Translations under genes and position numbers: made by a program
In this document: positions 7,299-13,879 of the stretch, in pieces
Layout of the letters: each line of letters begins with the position of its first letter
Numbering within the stretch: position 1 is the stretch's first letter
Notes under the pieces: model-generated
The model's database searches: none
Told to the model about the DNA's origin: nothing
Seen by the model: only the letters and a program-made list of their open reading frames with translations
DNA from: Rhodospirillaceae bacterium
GTDB lineage: Bacteria > Pseudomonadota > Alphaproteobacteria > DSM-16000 > Inquilinaceae
Reading direction: 5' to 3'
Assembly (NCBI GenBank): GCA_020638595.1
Contig: JACKIG010000003.1
Coordinates: 1-15,393 of the forward strand
Length of the DNA stretch: 15,393 nt

Positions 7299-7772
7299 CT
7301 ACGCCCGCGCAGGCGGCGGCGGGGGCCGGCGCTTCGCCTGCTGGATCAGCCGTTCCAGGCCGTTCAGAAAGCGGGAACGGTCGGCCTTGGAGAACGACCG
7401 GCCGCTGCCGCCCGCCGCCAGCGGGTTGGCGGCACGGATATCCGCCATCAGGTCGCGCATGGCCATGCGGTTGCCGATATTCGCCCGCGTGAACACCTCG
7501 CCATTGTGGTTGATCGCCTCTGCGCCCGCATCCAGGCAGCGCAAGGCCACCTGGATATCGCCGGTGACGCAGATGTCGCCCGGTCCGATCCGCTCGGCGA
7601 TCCATCGGTCCGCCGCGTCCGCCCCCTGGCTGACGATCACCGTTTCCACCAGCGGATGCGGGCTCGGGCGCAGGCCGCCATTGGAGACGATCCGCACCTT
7701 CAGCCGGTGCCGTTCCGCGACCCTGAGGGCCTCCGCCTTCACCGGGCAGGCATCGGCGTCGATATACAGCAT
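7299..7772 (-). CDS. yaiI: YaiI/YqxD family protein (DUF188, UPF0178)
   Basis: A 157-residue cytoplasmic protein of the DUF188 family, which has a PIN-like fold and no firmly established function. The N-terminus has the family hallmark YIDADACPVK (3-12). Further conserved pieces are VSQGADAADRWI (47-58), GDICVTGDIQVA (65-76) and the segment NHNGEVFTRANI (88-99). The acidic residues in DADACP and TGD.. resemble a nuclease-type metal site, but activity is unproven. The C-terminal end is a Pro/Ala-rich tail. The ATG at 7772 has GAGG 7 nt upstream and begins 29 bp after the acyl-CoA dehydrogenase stop, so the two are probably co-transcribed. It is a housekeeping-type gene with no obvious link to the catabolic neighbours. 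Confidence 0.92.
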   Translation of the reverse strand: MLYIDADACPVKAEALRVAERHRLKVRIVSNGGLRPSPHPLVETVIVSQGADAADRWIAERIGPGDICVTGDIQVALRCLDAGAEAINHNGEVFTRANIGNRMAMRDLMADIRAANPLAAGGSGRSFSKADRSRFLNGLERLIQQAKRRPPPPPARA

Positions 7773-7801
7773 TCCCGGTCCTCAACCGCCCCGGCCGGGC
7801 C

Positions 7802-8998
7802 TCACAGGCCCAGCACCGCCTTGGCGATAATGTTCTTCTGCACCTCGTGGCTGCCGCCGGCGATCGACATGGCACGGGCCTCGAAATAGTCGGGGGCCAT
7901 GCGGAACAGATAGTCCGGCCCCACCGGCGCCTCGTTCCAGCCGCCGCGGATCGCTTCCGGCACATAGGGCTGGGCGCTGTAGCCGCCGGCCATCATCATC
8001 AGTTCGTGGATGCGCTGGAACACGTCGCCGGTGCGCATTTTCAGCACGCTCGCCTCCGGCCCCACCGGCTGGTCGGCGCTGGCATTCGCCAGCTGGCGCA
8101 GCGAGGTGACCGATAGCGTTTCCAGCGCGATTTCCGCCTCGGCGATCAGGTGCCGGAACTCGTCATTCTCCGCCAGCGGCCGGCCGTCCATCTCCTGATC
8201 GGCGGCGATCGCCTTCAGCTTCGCCAGATTGCGCTTGTTGATCGAGATGTAGGAGGCGTTCGAACGTTCGTGCCCCAGCAGGTATTTGGCAATGCTCCAG
8301 CCCTGGCCCTCTTCGCCGATCCGGTCGGCGACCGGCACGCGCACATTGTCGAAGAATTCCTGGTTGAAACTGTGGCGGCCGTCGAGCGTGATGATCGGGT
8401 TGATGGTGATGCCGGGCGTCTTCAGGTCGATCAGCAGGACGGTGATGCCTTCCTGCTTCTTGCCGGTGTTGTCGGTGCGCACCAGGGCGAACATGCGGTC
8501 GGCGCAATGGGCATAGCTGGTCCAGATCTTGGTGCCGTTGACCACATAATGGTCGCCGTCCCGCACCGCCGTCGTCTTCAGCGAGGCGAGGTCGGAGCCG
8601 CTGCCGGGCTCGGAATAGCCCTGGCACCAGATTTCCTCGCTGGTCAGGATTTTCGGCAGGTATTTCTTGCGCTGTTCCGGCGTGCCATAGGCCAGCAGCA
8701 CCGGGCCGACCATGCGAGTGCCGAAATGGACGGTGCGCGGCGCGCCGCCCATGAACAGCTCTTCCTCGAAAATATACTTCTCGGCCAGGCTGAAACCGGG
8801 GCCGCCGTCCTTCTGGTCCCAGTTCGGCGCGATCCAGCCGGCGCCGGACAGGATCTTCATCCAGCGCGCATAGTCGTCGCGGCTCAGTTCGATGCCGCGG
8901 TCGACCTTGTCCTTGATGTCGGCGGGCAGGTTTTCGGCCGTCCAGGCGCGGATGTTCGCGCGGAAGGCCTGCTCTTCGGCGGTGAAACGAAGGTCCAT
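7802..8998 (-). CDS. Acyl-CoA dehydrogenase, first of two paralogues
   Basis: A 398-residue FAD enzyme that introduces an alpha,beta double bond into an acyl-CoA and passes electrons to electron-transfer flavoprotein. The three ACAD domains are present: helical N-terminus (about 1-120), beta domain with the FAD/substrate motif CQGYSEPGSGSDLASLK (125-141), and C-terminal helical domain. The glutamate of the MCAD-type YEGT motif is replaced by glycine (SIAGGSHEVQ at 378-387). The likely base is Glu244 in LLGHER (240-245), the helix-G position used by isovaleryl-CoA and some steroid-side-chain dehydrogenases. The ATG at 8998 follows GGAG with 10-nt spacing, but that GGAG lies inside a perfect hairpin. 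The N-terminus MDLRFTAEEQAF is typical, supporting the start. It is clearly related to the protein encoded at 13801-12593. The acyl substrate is unknown; dicarboxyl or aromatic acyl-CoA is possible. Confidence 0.93.
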   Translation of the reverse strand: MDLRFTAEEQAFRANIRAWTAENLPADIKDKVDRGIELSRDDYARWMKILSGAGWIAPNWDQKDGGPGFSLAEKYIFEEELFMGGAPRTVHFGTRMVGPVLLAYGTPEQRKKYLPKILTSEEIWCQGYSEPGSGSDLASLKTTAVRDGDHYVVNGTKIWTSYAHCADRMFALVRTDNTGKKQEGITVLLIDLKTPGITINPIITLDGRHSFNQEFFDNVRVPVADRIGEEGQGWSIAKYLLGHERSNASYISINKRNLAKLKAIAADQEMDGRPLAENDEFRHLIAEAEIALETLSVTSLRQLANASADQPVGPEASVLKMRTGDVFQRIHELMMMAGGYSAQPYVPEAIRGGWNEAPVGPDYLFRMAPDYFEARAMSIAGGSHEVQKNIIAKAVLGL

Positions 8999-9039
8999 GA
9001 AACAAAGGCTCCGGGGAAGCGTTGGCGTCCCCGGAGCCT
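8999..9039 (-). terminator. Perfect 12-bp hairpin: terminator after dctM or leader hairpin of the acyl-CoA dehydrogenase gene
   Basis: AGGCTCCGGGGA (9006-9017) and TCCCCGGAGCCT (9028-9039) pair without mismatch around a 10-nt loop. On the minus strand the stem is followed by TTTGTTTC and then the ATG of the acyl-CoA dehydrogenase gene (8998). It therefore has the form of an intrinsic terminator for the upstream TRAP genes. The only ribosome-binding sequence of the next gene (GGAG) also lies in its downstream arm. Confidence 0.75.
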
Positions 9040-9077
9040 AAGCCAGCCTCAAAGGCTAATCCAGCCCTTCCGGACGG

Positions 9078-10442
9078 CTACTCCAGCAGCGCATTCGGCA
9101 GCCAGAGGGCGATGCCCGGGAATGCGATCACGAGGGCCAGGCCGATCACCTGCAGGCTGACGAACGGGATGATGCCGGCATAGATATCCTGGATTTTCAC
9201 CGAACTGGGCGCCACGCCCTTCATGTAGAACAGCGCGAAGCTGAACGGTGGCGTCAGGAACGAGGTCTGCAGGTTCGTCGCCACCAGGATGGCGAACCAG
9301 TAGATCACGTCCCGGCCGACCACATGGTCGCCGAAATCCATGATGGCCACCACCGGCGCGAACACCGGCAGCACGATCAGGGTGATTTCGATGAAGTCGA
9401 AGAAGAAGCCCAGGATGAAGATCGTCGCCATCAGCACGATCAGAATGCCCCAGGAACCGAAGCCCAGCGCCTCGATGCCCGCGATGATCAGATCCTCACC
9501 GCCCAGCGAGCGGAACACGTAGGAAAACGCGGTCGCGCCCATGAAGATGAAGAAGATCATGCCGCAGATGATGGCGGTGCGCTCGCACACTTCCCGCATC
9601 ACCCCGCCCGTCATGCGGCCGTTGAAAATGGTGAGCAGGATGGCACCGAACGCGCCGACGCCGGCCGCCTCGGTCGGAGTGGCCCAGCCGGCGAAAATCG
9701 AGCCCAGCACCAGCACCATCAGGAAGACCGGCGGCACGAAGCCCTTCAGCACCATCTTGCGCATGGAGCCGTGGGATTCGACCAGGGAGTTGTCCTTCAC
9801 CCGGGGCGCCATGCTGGGCTTCACCCGGGCGATGATCAGGATATAGACCAGATAGAGCGACGACAGCAGCAGGCCGGGGAAGATCGCGCCGAGGAACAGA
9901 TTGCCGACAGACAGCGCCAGCAGGTCGGCCATGATCACCAGCATGATCGAGGGCGGGATCAGAATGCCGAGCGTCGCCGAAGCCGCGATGGTGCCGGTCG
10001 ACAGCGACTTGGCATAGCCGGCGCGCAGCATGGTCGGCAGCGCCATCAGCGTCATCATCACGACCGAGGCACCGATAATGCCGGTGGTCGCCGCCATGAT
10101 CGTGCCCATCAGCGTGACCGACATGGCCAGGCCGCCCGGCACCTTTTTCAGCAACACGTCCAGGATTTCGAGCAGGTCGTTGGCGACGCCCGACCGCTCC
10201 AGCATCGTGCCCATGAAGATGAAGCAGGGCACCGCCACCAGCACGAGATTCTCCACCGCGCCGCCCCAGATGCGGACCGGGATGTTGAAGAACTCCATGA
10301 CGGAGAACATGTCGTAGAACGAGCCGATGAAGCCGAACAGCAGGCCGATACCGCCGACGACGAACGCAACCGGGATCCCGGAGAACAGGCCGAAGGCCAG
10401 CCCCAGGAACATGATCACTGGGAGATAATCTTCCCAATACAT
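9078..10442 (-). CDS. dctM: TRAP transporter large permease (DctM family)
   Basis: The catalytic membrane subunit of a tripartite ATP-independent periplasmic (TRAP) transporter, which imports an organic acid with sodium ions. It has 454 residues, slightly longer than the usual 425-440, and hydrophobic segments throughout, in line with the 12-helix IT-superfamily fold. Typical stretches are FMGTMLERSGVANDLLEIL (about 76-94), GGLAMSVTLMGTIMAATTG (about 103-121) and ASATLGILIPPSIMLVIMA (about 153-171), which includes the conserved IPPS hairpin. The ATG at 10442 has AAGGA about 10 nt upstream and begins 30 bp after the dctQ stop, so both permease genes share one transcript. A strong hairpin lies 39-72 bp past its stop. 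Family assignment is certain; the substrate is set by the binding protein. Confidence 0.95.
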   Translation of the reverse strand: MYWEDYLPVIMFLGLAFGLFSGIPVAFVVGGIGLLFGFIGSFYDMFSVMEFFNIPVRIWGGAVENLVLVAVPCFIFMGTMLERSGVANDLLEILDVLLKKVPGGLAMSVTLMGTIMAATTGIIGASVVMMTLMALPTMLRAGYAKSLSTGTIAASATLGILIPPSIMLVIMADLLALSVGNLFLGAIFPGLLLSSLYLVYILIIARVKPSMAPRVKDNSLVESHGSMRKMVLKGFVPPVFLMVLVLGSIFAGWATPTEAAGVGAFGAILLTIFNGRMTGGVMREVCERTAIICGMIFFIFMGATAFSYVFRSLGGEDLIIAGIEALGFGSWGILIVLMATIFILGFFFDFIEITLIVLPVFAPVVAIMDFGDHVVGRDVIYWFAILVATNLQTSFLTPPFSFALFYMKGVAPSSVKIQDIYAGIIPFVSLQVIGLALVIAFPGIALWLPNALLE

Positions 10443-10472
10443 GAGCGTGAATTCCTTCCGAGACGCCGGAGC

Positions 10473-11192
10473 TTAATATTTGATTTCGGGGTGCGGATCG
10501 TTGTCCGCTTGCACATCGCTGTGCTCAAGATCGTCTTCCAGCGTATGCCCGGGGCCGTACACGTCCTCATCGTCCAGATGCGGCAGGTGTTCCGCCACGG
10601 CGGACGTCAGCATGTTCATCTTGACGTCGTCGCGCAGGTGTTCCGCGCCGAACAGGTAGACGATGTGGCGCAGGAAGGTGGTCACGCCGGCCAAAAACAC
10701 CAGGATCAGGCAGAGCAGCAGGAAGGCCTTGATGATCCAGCGGTGCGTCAGGCCCGTCATCGCCACCGACACCTCGTTGGAGGCGTAGGAGAGATAGACG
10801 AAATCGGCGCAAAGAATGCCGATGACGATGGTGTAGGGGAACAGGAACACGCAGAGGCCGATCATTTCGATCCACGCCTGCTTGCGGTCGCTGACCTTTT
10901 CGCGCAGCACGTCGACGCGCACATGGGCGTTCATGGTGTAGGAAAACCCGATGGCCAGCATGAACAGGGCACCATGCAGATGCCATTCCCATTCCTGCAG
11001 CTTGGTCGGCGACAGCACCTGGTAGAGCGAGGAGTCCTGGATCGCCTGCTGAATGGCGCCGCCGAACAGTTTCCGGGTCAACACGTCGAACATGATGACC
11101 GCGATCAACGGGATCATCAGCCAGGAACCGGCTCGTCCGAAGAATTGCGGGATCTTTTCGATTCGATCCGCGATGTCGAGCAATTTGCGCAT
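10473..11192 (-). CDS. dctQ: TRAP transporter small permease (DctQ family) with acidic C-terminal tail
   Basis: The small membrane subunit of the TRAP transporter, needed with DctM for transport. It has 239 residues and four hydrophobic helices (about 21-42, 70-88, 108-137 and 153-179). The conserved DctQ segment NAHVRVDVLRE is at 89-99. I choose the ATG at 11192, with GGTGGA 7 nt upstream, over a GTG four codons earlier whose upstream sequence offers no spaced ribosome-binding site. Most DctQ proteins end soon after the last helix. This one has about 60 further residues, the last 40 of them rich in Asp and Glu (HLDDEDVYG, LEDDLEHSD). An insert between the first two helices (about 44-69) makes it a larger DctQ, as in the chloroaromatic/mannitol-type TRAP systems. 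It follows dctP by 184 bp, with a terminator-like hairpin between them. Confidence 0.92.
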   Translation of the reverse strand: MRKLLDIADRIEKIPQFFGRAGSWLMIPLIAVIMFDVLTRKLFGGAIQQAIQDSSLYQVLSPTKLQEWEWHLHGALFMLAIGFSYTMNAHVRVDVLREKVSDRKQAWIEMIGLCVFLFPYTIVIGILCADFVYLSYASNEVSVAMTGLTHRWIIKAFLLLCLILVFLAGVTTFLRHIVYLFGAEHLRDDVKMNMLTSAVAEHLPHLDDEDVYGPGHTLEDDLEHSDVQADNDPHPEIKY

Positions 11193-11271
11193 GAACGCTT
11201 CCACCCTATCTGGTGTTTCAGCCTCGTAAATCGGGCTGTTGCGAGTGAGGAATGGGGTTTGTGGAAAGGGT

Positions 11272-11317
11272 CAAAAGAGAGACCTCGGGGCGGACCCCGC
11301 CAGGGGGCACCCCGAGG
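11272..11317 (-). terminator. Intercistronic terminator/attenuator between dctP and dctQ
   Basis: On the minus strand CCTCGGGG (11317-11310) pairs with CCCCGAGG (11290-11283). The loop is GC-rich and can itself fold further (GCCCC with GGGGT). The stem is followed by TCTCTCTTTT. This is a plausible partial terminator 60 bp after the dctP stop. Such an element would let the binding protein be made in excess over the membrane subunits, as is common in binding-protein-dependent transporters. Confidence 0.7.
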
Positions 11318-11376
11318 CCGAAAGCAATCACACCGGACACGACCGCGATGGCGATGTCCGGCATGACGGGCGCGGC

Positions 11377-12426
11377 TTACTTCAGGTAGCCGTTTTCGCC
11401 CCAAAGCTTGTATTCCTCACGGAATTTCGAGAACGAGGCCCAGATCTTCTTCGCGTCATCGTTGTCGCCGATCTCGTTGACGACGACTTCCTTCCAGGCC
11501 GCCTCGAACTTGTCGAGCGTCTCTTGGGGCCAACGGTGGATGGTGACGCCCTTCGTCTCGAAGAACTTCATCGCCGCGCCCTGGATCGCCTCACCCTCGG
11601 CAAAGCCGCGCAGGGTCTGCGCCTGGCAGGCCTGGTCGACCATGACCTTCTGGCCGTCGCTCAACTCGTTGAACTTGTCCATGTTGAAGATCATTTCGCC
11701 CAGCGTCGCCGGCTGGTGCCAGCCGGGGAAGTAGTTGTGCTTGGCGATCTGGTAGAAACCGTAGTCCTTGTCGATGGCCGGCATGGAGAATTCGGTCGCG
11801 TCGATCGAGCCCAGTTCCAGCGCCGGATAAATGTCGCCACCGGCCAGCAGCTGGGTGGAGACGCCGAACTTTTCCATCACCTTGGCGCCCAGGCCGAAGA
11901 AGCGCATCTTCAGGCCCTTGAGATCATCCAGGCTCTTGATTTCCTTGCGGAACCAGCCAGAGGATTCCGGCGGGATCAGGTTGCAGACAAACATTTTGAT
12001 GTTGTCGCGGGCGTACATTTCGTCCGCCAGTTGCTGACCGCCGCCATGGCGCATCCACGCCATGTATTCGCCGCCGCGCGGGCCGAACGGCACCGCGGAG
12101 AAGAAGGCATAGGCAAAGTTCTTGTTGACGTTATAGCCGGGGGTGCCCCATGCGCCGTCGATCGAACCGGTGGAGACCGGATCGTAATATTGCGTGCCCG
12201 GAACCAGCGCGCCCGGCTCGAACACCTTCATCTGGACTTCGCCGTCGGACATTTTTTCGATGGCGTCGGCCACGTTGTGCGGCCCCGGGCCGATGATGAC
12301 GATGTTCTTGCTGAAGGCCGAGTGGATCTTCATCCGAACGCGCGCATCGGCATTGCTGACCGCAGCGACGGTGGAGACCGCCACCGCCGCAACGGCGACG
12401 CTTTTCAAGAGAGAGCTGAGACGCAT
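11377..12426 (-). CDS. dctP: TRAP transporter periplasmic substrate-binding protein (DctP; mannitol/chloroaromatic/2-oxo-acid type)
   Basis: A 349-residue periplasmic receptor that delivers an organic acid to DctQM. Residues 1-28 form a signal peptide: Lys8, a long Ala/Val core, and a probable cut after NADA (25-28). The mature part resembles the FcbT1/TakP group. SSGWFRKEI is at 155-163, and LKGLKMRFFGLG at 169-180 contains Arg175, the family's carboxylate-binding arginine. GGDIYPALELGSIDATEF is at 196-213 and PGWHQP at 234-239. Compared with TakP as I remember it, the sodium-site Gln and Glu appear exchanged (Glu154 and Gln238). The ATG at 12426 has a strong GGGAGG 4 nt upstream, within a small inverted repeat. 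Ligand candidates are 2-oxo acids, aromatic acids or other monocarboxylates. Paired palindromes lie 69-101 bp upstream of the start. Confidence 0.93.
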   Translation of the reverse strand: MRLSSLLKSVAVAAVAVSTVAAVSNADARVRMKIHSAFSKNIVIIGPGPHNVADAIEKMSDGEVQMKVFEPGALVPGTQYYDPVSTGSIDGAWGTPGYNVNKNFAYAFFSAVPFGPRGGEYMAWMRHGGGQQLADEMYARDNIKMFVCNLIPPESSGWFRKEIKSLDDLKGLKMRFFGLGAKVMEKFGVSTQLLAGGDIYPALELGSIDATEFSMPAIDKDYGFYQIAKHNYFPGWHQPATLGEMIFNMDKFNELSDGQKVMVDQACQAQTLRGFAEGEAIQGAAMKFFETKGVTIHRWPQETLDKFEAAWKEVVVNEIGDNDDAKKIWASFSKFREEYKLWGENGYLK

Positions 12427-12447
12427 AATTCCTCCCGTTTAGGAATT
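12427..12447 (-). promoter_or_regulatory. Small inverted repeat around the dctP ribosome-binding site
   Basis: AATTCCT (12427-12433) and AGGAATT (12441-12447) form a perfect 7-bp inverted repeat with a 7-nt spacer, directly before the dctP ATG. In the mRNA, the AGG of the Shine-Dalgarno sequence GGGAGG would be in the stem and its GGG in the loop. The stem is A/U-rich and weak, so any control of translation by it is speculative; it could also be chance or a DNA operator half-site pair. Confidence 0.4.
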
Positions 12448-12494
12448 TGAGACAGTTAAGCCAACAAGCCGAAACCCTGGGGGCGCGGACCAAT

Positions 12495-12527
12495 GCGTCT
12501 GACGCAACACAGGTCTGCGTCAGACGC
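12495..12527. promoter_or_regulatory. Two tandem GCGTC-N-GACGC palindromes upstream of dctP (candidate GntR/FadR-type operators)
   Basis: GCGTCTGACGC (12495-12505) and GCGTCAGACGC (12517-12527) are each 11-bp palindromes around one central base. Their centres are 22 bp apart, about two helical turns. Together they also form a perfect 12-bp inverted repeat (12495-12506 with 12516-12527). Each site contains T-N2-GT-N3-AC-N2-A or a near form of it; the GT-N3-AC core is that of FadR-subfamily GntR operators. They lie 69-101 bp upstream of the dctP start. No T-run follows on the minus strand, which argues against a terminator for the preceding acyl-CoA dehydrogenase gene. Confidence 0.6.
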
Positions 12528-12592
12528 TTGTTTCAAGCATGTTTGTGGCGGAGTCTCAAGCTCTGAATGTCGCGGTCTCTTGAAATCTCCCC

Positions 12593-13801
12593 CTAAAGGC
12601 CCAGAACGCGCTTGGCGATGATGTTGTGCTGGATCTCGTTCGATCCCGCAAAAATTGAATGCTTGCGGTTATTGAAGTAGTGCGCAGCTAAAGCGTTAAT
12701 ATAGTCCGCACCACCAATTGGCTCCTCGTTCCAGCCATGCTCCAGCGCGCCCAGCACGAACGGGTTGGCGTAATAGCCCACCGCCTCCATTTTCAGCTCG
12801 CTCAGCCGCTGGATGATCTCCGAGCGGCGGATTTTGATCATCGAGGCTTCCAGGCCCATTTCCGCATCCGCCTTCATCTTCGAGAGCAGGCGCAGCATCT
12901 GGACTTCGAGCGTCATCAGCTCGATCTCGACCTCGGACATCTTGCGCGCGAAGTCGGGCTGTTCGGCCAGCGAGCCGCCGGCGCCGTCCGGCTCCTCGTT
13001 CGCGATCTGCCGCAGCTGTTCGATGGACTTTTTCAGGCCGCCGAGCGCGCCGCCGCCCATGCGCTCGTGCCCCAGCAGGTATTTGGCGACGCTCCAGCCG
13101 TCGTCGATCTCGCCGATGACATTGGCCGCCGGCACGCGCACGTCCGAGAAGAACACCTCGTTCACCTCGCGCGTGCCCTCGATGGTGATCAGCGGCTTCA
13201 CCTCGACGCCCGGCGTGTTCATGTCGACCAGGATGAAGGTGATGCCTTCCTGGCGCTTGCCGGTGTTGGAGGTGCGGACCAGGCAGAAAATCCAGTCGGC
13301 CATGTGCGCGGACGTGGTCCAGATCTTCTGGCCGTTCAGCACGAAATCGTCGCCGTCGCGCTCGGCCCGCATTTTCAGGCTGGCGAGGTCAGAGCCCGAG
13401 CCCGGTTCGGAATAGCCCTGGCAGAAGGTGCGCTCGCCCGCGACGATTTTCGGCAGGAAGTCCTTCTTCTGCGCGTCGGTGCCGAAGCGCATCAGCACGG
13501 GCCCGCACATGGTGATACCGAACATGATCAGCCGCGGCGCACCCGCCAGCGAGGCTTCCTCGTCATAGATGTATTTCTGGTTGACAGTCCAGGCCGGATC
13601 GGGGCCGCCCCATTCCGGCGGCCAGTTCGGCGCGACCCAGCGCTTCTCATAGAGCTTGGTGTGCCAGTCCCGGATTTCCTCGCGGCTGACGCCGAAGCCG
13701 TTGTGGACCTTGTGGGCGATGGCGGGCGGCAGGTTCTCGCGCATAAACGCGCGCACTTCCTCGCGCCAGGCTTCGTCTTCGGCGGTAAAGGCCATGTCCA
13801 T
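12593..13801 (-). CDS. Acyl-CoA dehydrogenase, second of two paralogues
   Basis: A 402-residue FAD-dependent acyl-CoA dehydrogenase, a clear paralogue of the one at 8998-7802, with shared blocks such as CQGYSEPGSGSDLASLK (127-143 here), KYLLGHER (240-247) and NIIAK near the end. The MCAD-type catalytic Glu is replaced by alanine (SIFAGSNEIQ at 382-391), so Glu246 in LLGHER is the probable base. The ATG at 13801 has AAGGAG (13809-13814) with 7-nt spacing. It is the first gene of the long minus-strand run and diverges from the RraA-like gene across only 78 bp, in which I see no clear operator or promoter hexamers. It ends 166 bp before dctP; that gap carries the paired palindromes. Keeping FAD and base motifs in both copies suggests that each is active. 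The substrate is unknown. Confidence 0.93.
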   Translation of the reverse strand: MDMAFTAEDEAWREEVRAFMRENLPPAIAHKVHNGFGVSREEIRDWHTKLYEKRWVAPNWPPEWGGPDPAWTVNQKYIYDEEASLAGAPRLIMFGITMCGPVLMRFGTDAQKKDFLPKIVAGERTFCQGYSEPGSGSDLASLKMRAERDGDDFVLNGQKIWTTSAHMADWIFCLVRTSNTGKRQEGITFILVDMNTPGVEVKPLITIEGTREVNEVFFSDVRVPAANVIGEIDDGWSVAKYLLGHERMGGGALGGLKKSIEQLRQIANEEPDGAGGSLAEQPDFARKMSEVEIELMTLEVQMLRLLSKMKADAEMGLEASMIKIRRSEIIQRLSELKMEAVGYYANPFVLGALEHGWNEEPIGGADYINALAAHYFNNRKHSIFAGSNEIQHNIIAKRVLGL

Positions 13802-13879
13802 CGGGCGGCTCCTTCACGATTGCATCGGGCTGTGGTTTCGGCTCAGTTGTACCGGCGAACACGCCAGAGGAAAAGCCAG

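Noticed and set aside
9324..11366. 680-codon open frame on the plus strand opposite dctM and dctQ
   Set aside because: It is an antisense shadow of well-recognised TRAP genes; its product is a low-complexity His/Asp/Gln/Arg-rich string without domains, typical of GC-rich DNA.
12526..12538. GCTTG-TTT-CAAGC small inverted repeat next to the paired palindromes
   Set aside because: Only 5 bp per arm and overlapping the stronger palindrome; may be chance.
12737..13879. Upstream open extension of the RraA-like gene
   Set aside because: The frame is open by chance opposite the acyl-CoA dehydrogenase gene; the ribosome-binding site and the family-typical N-terminus place the start at 13880.
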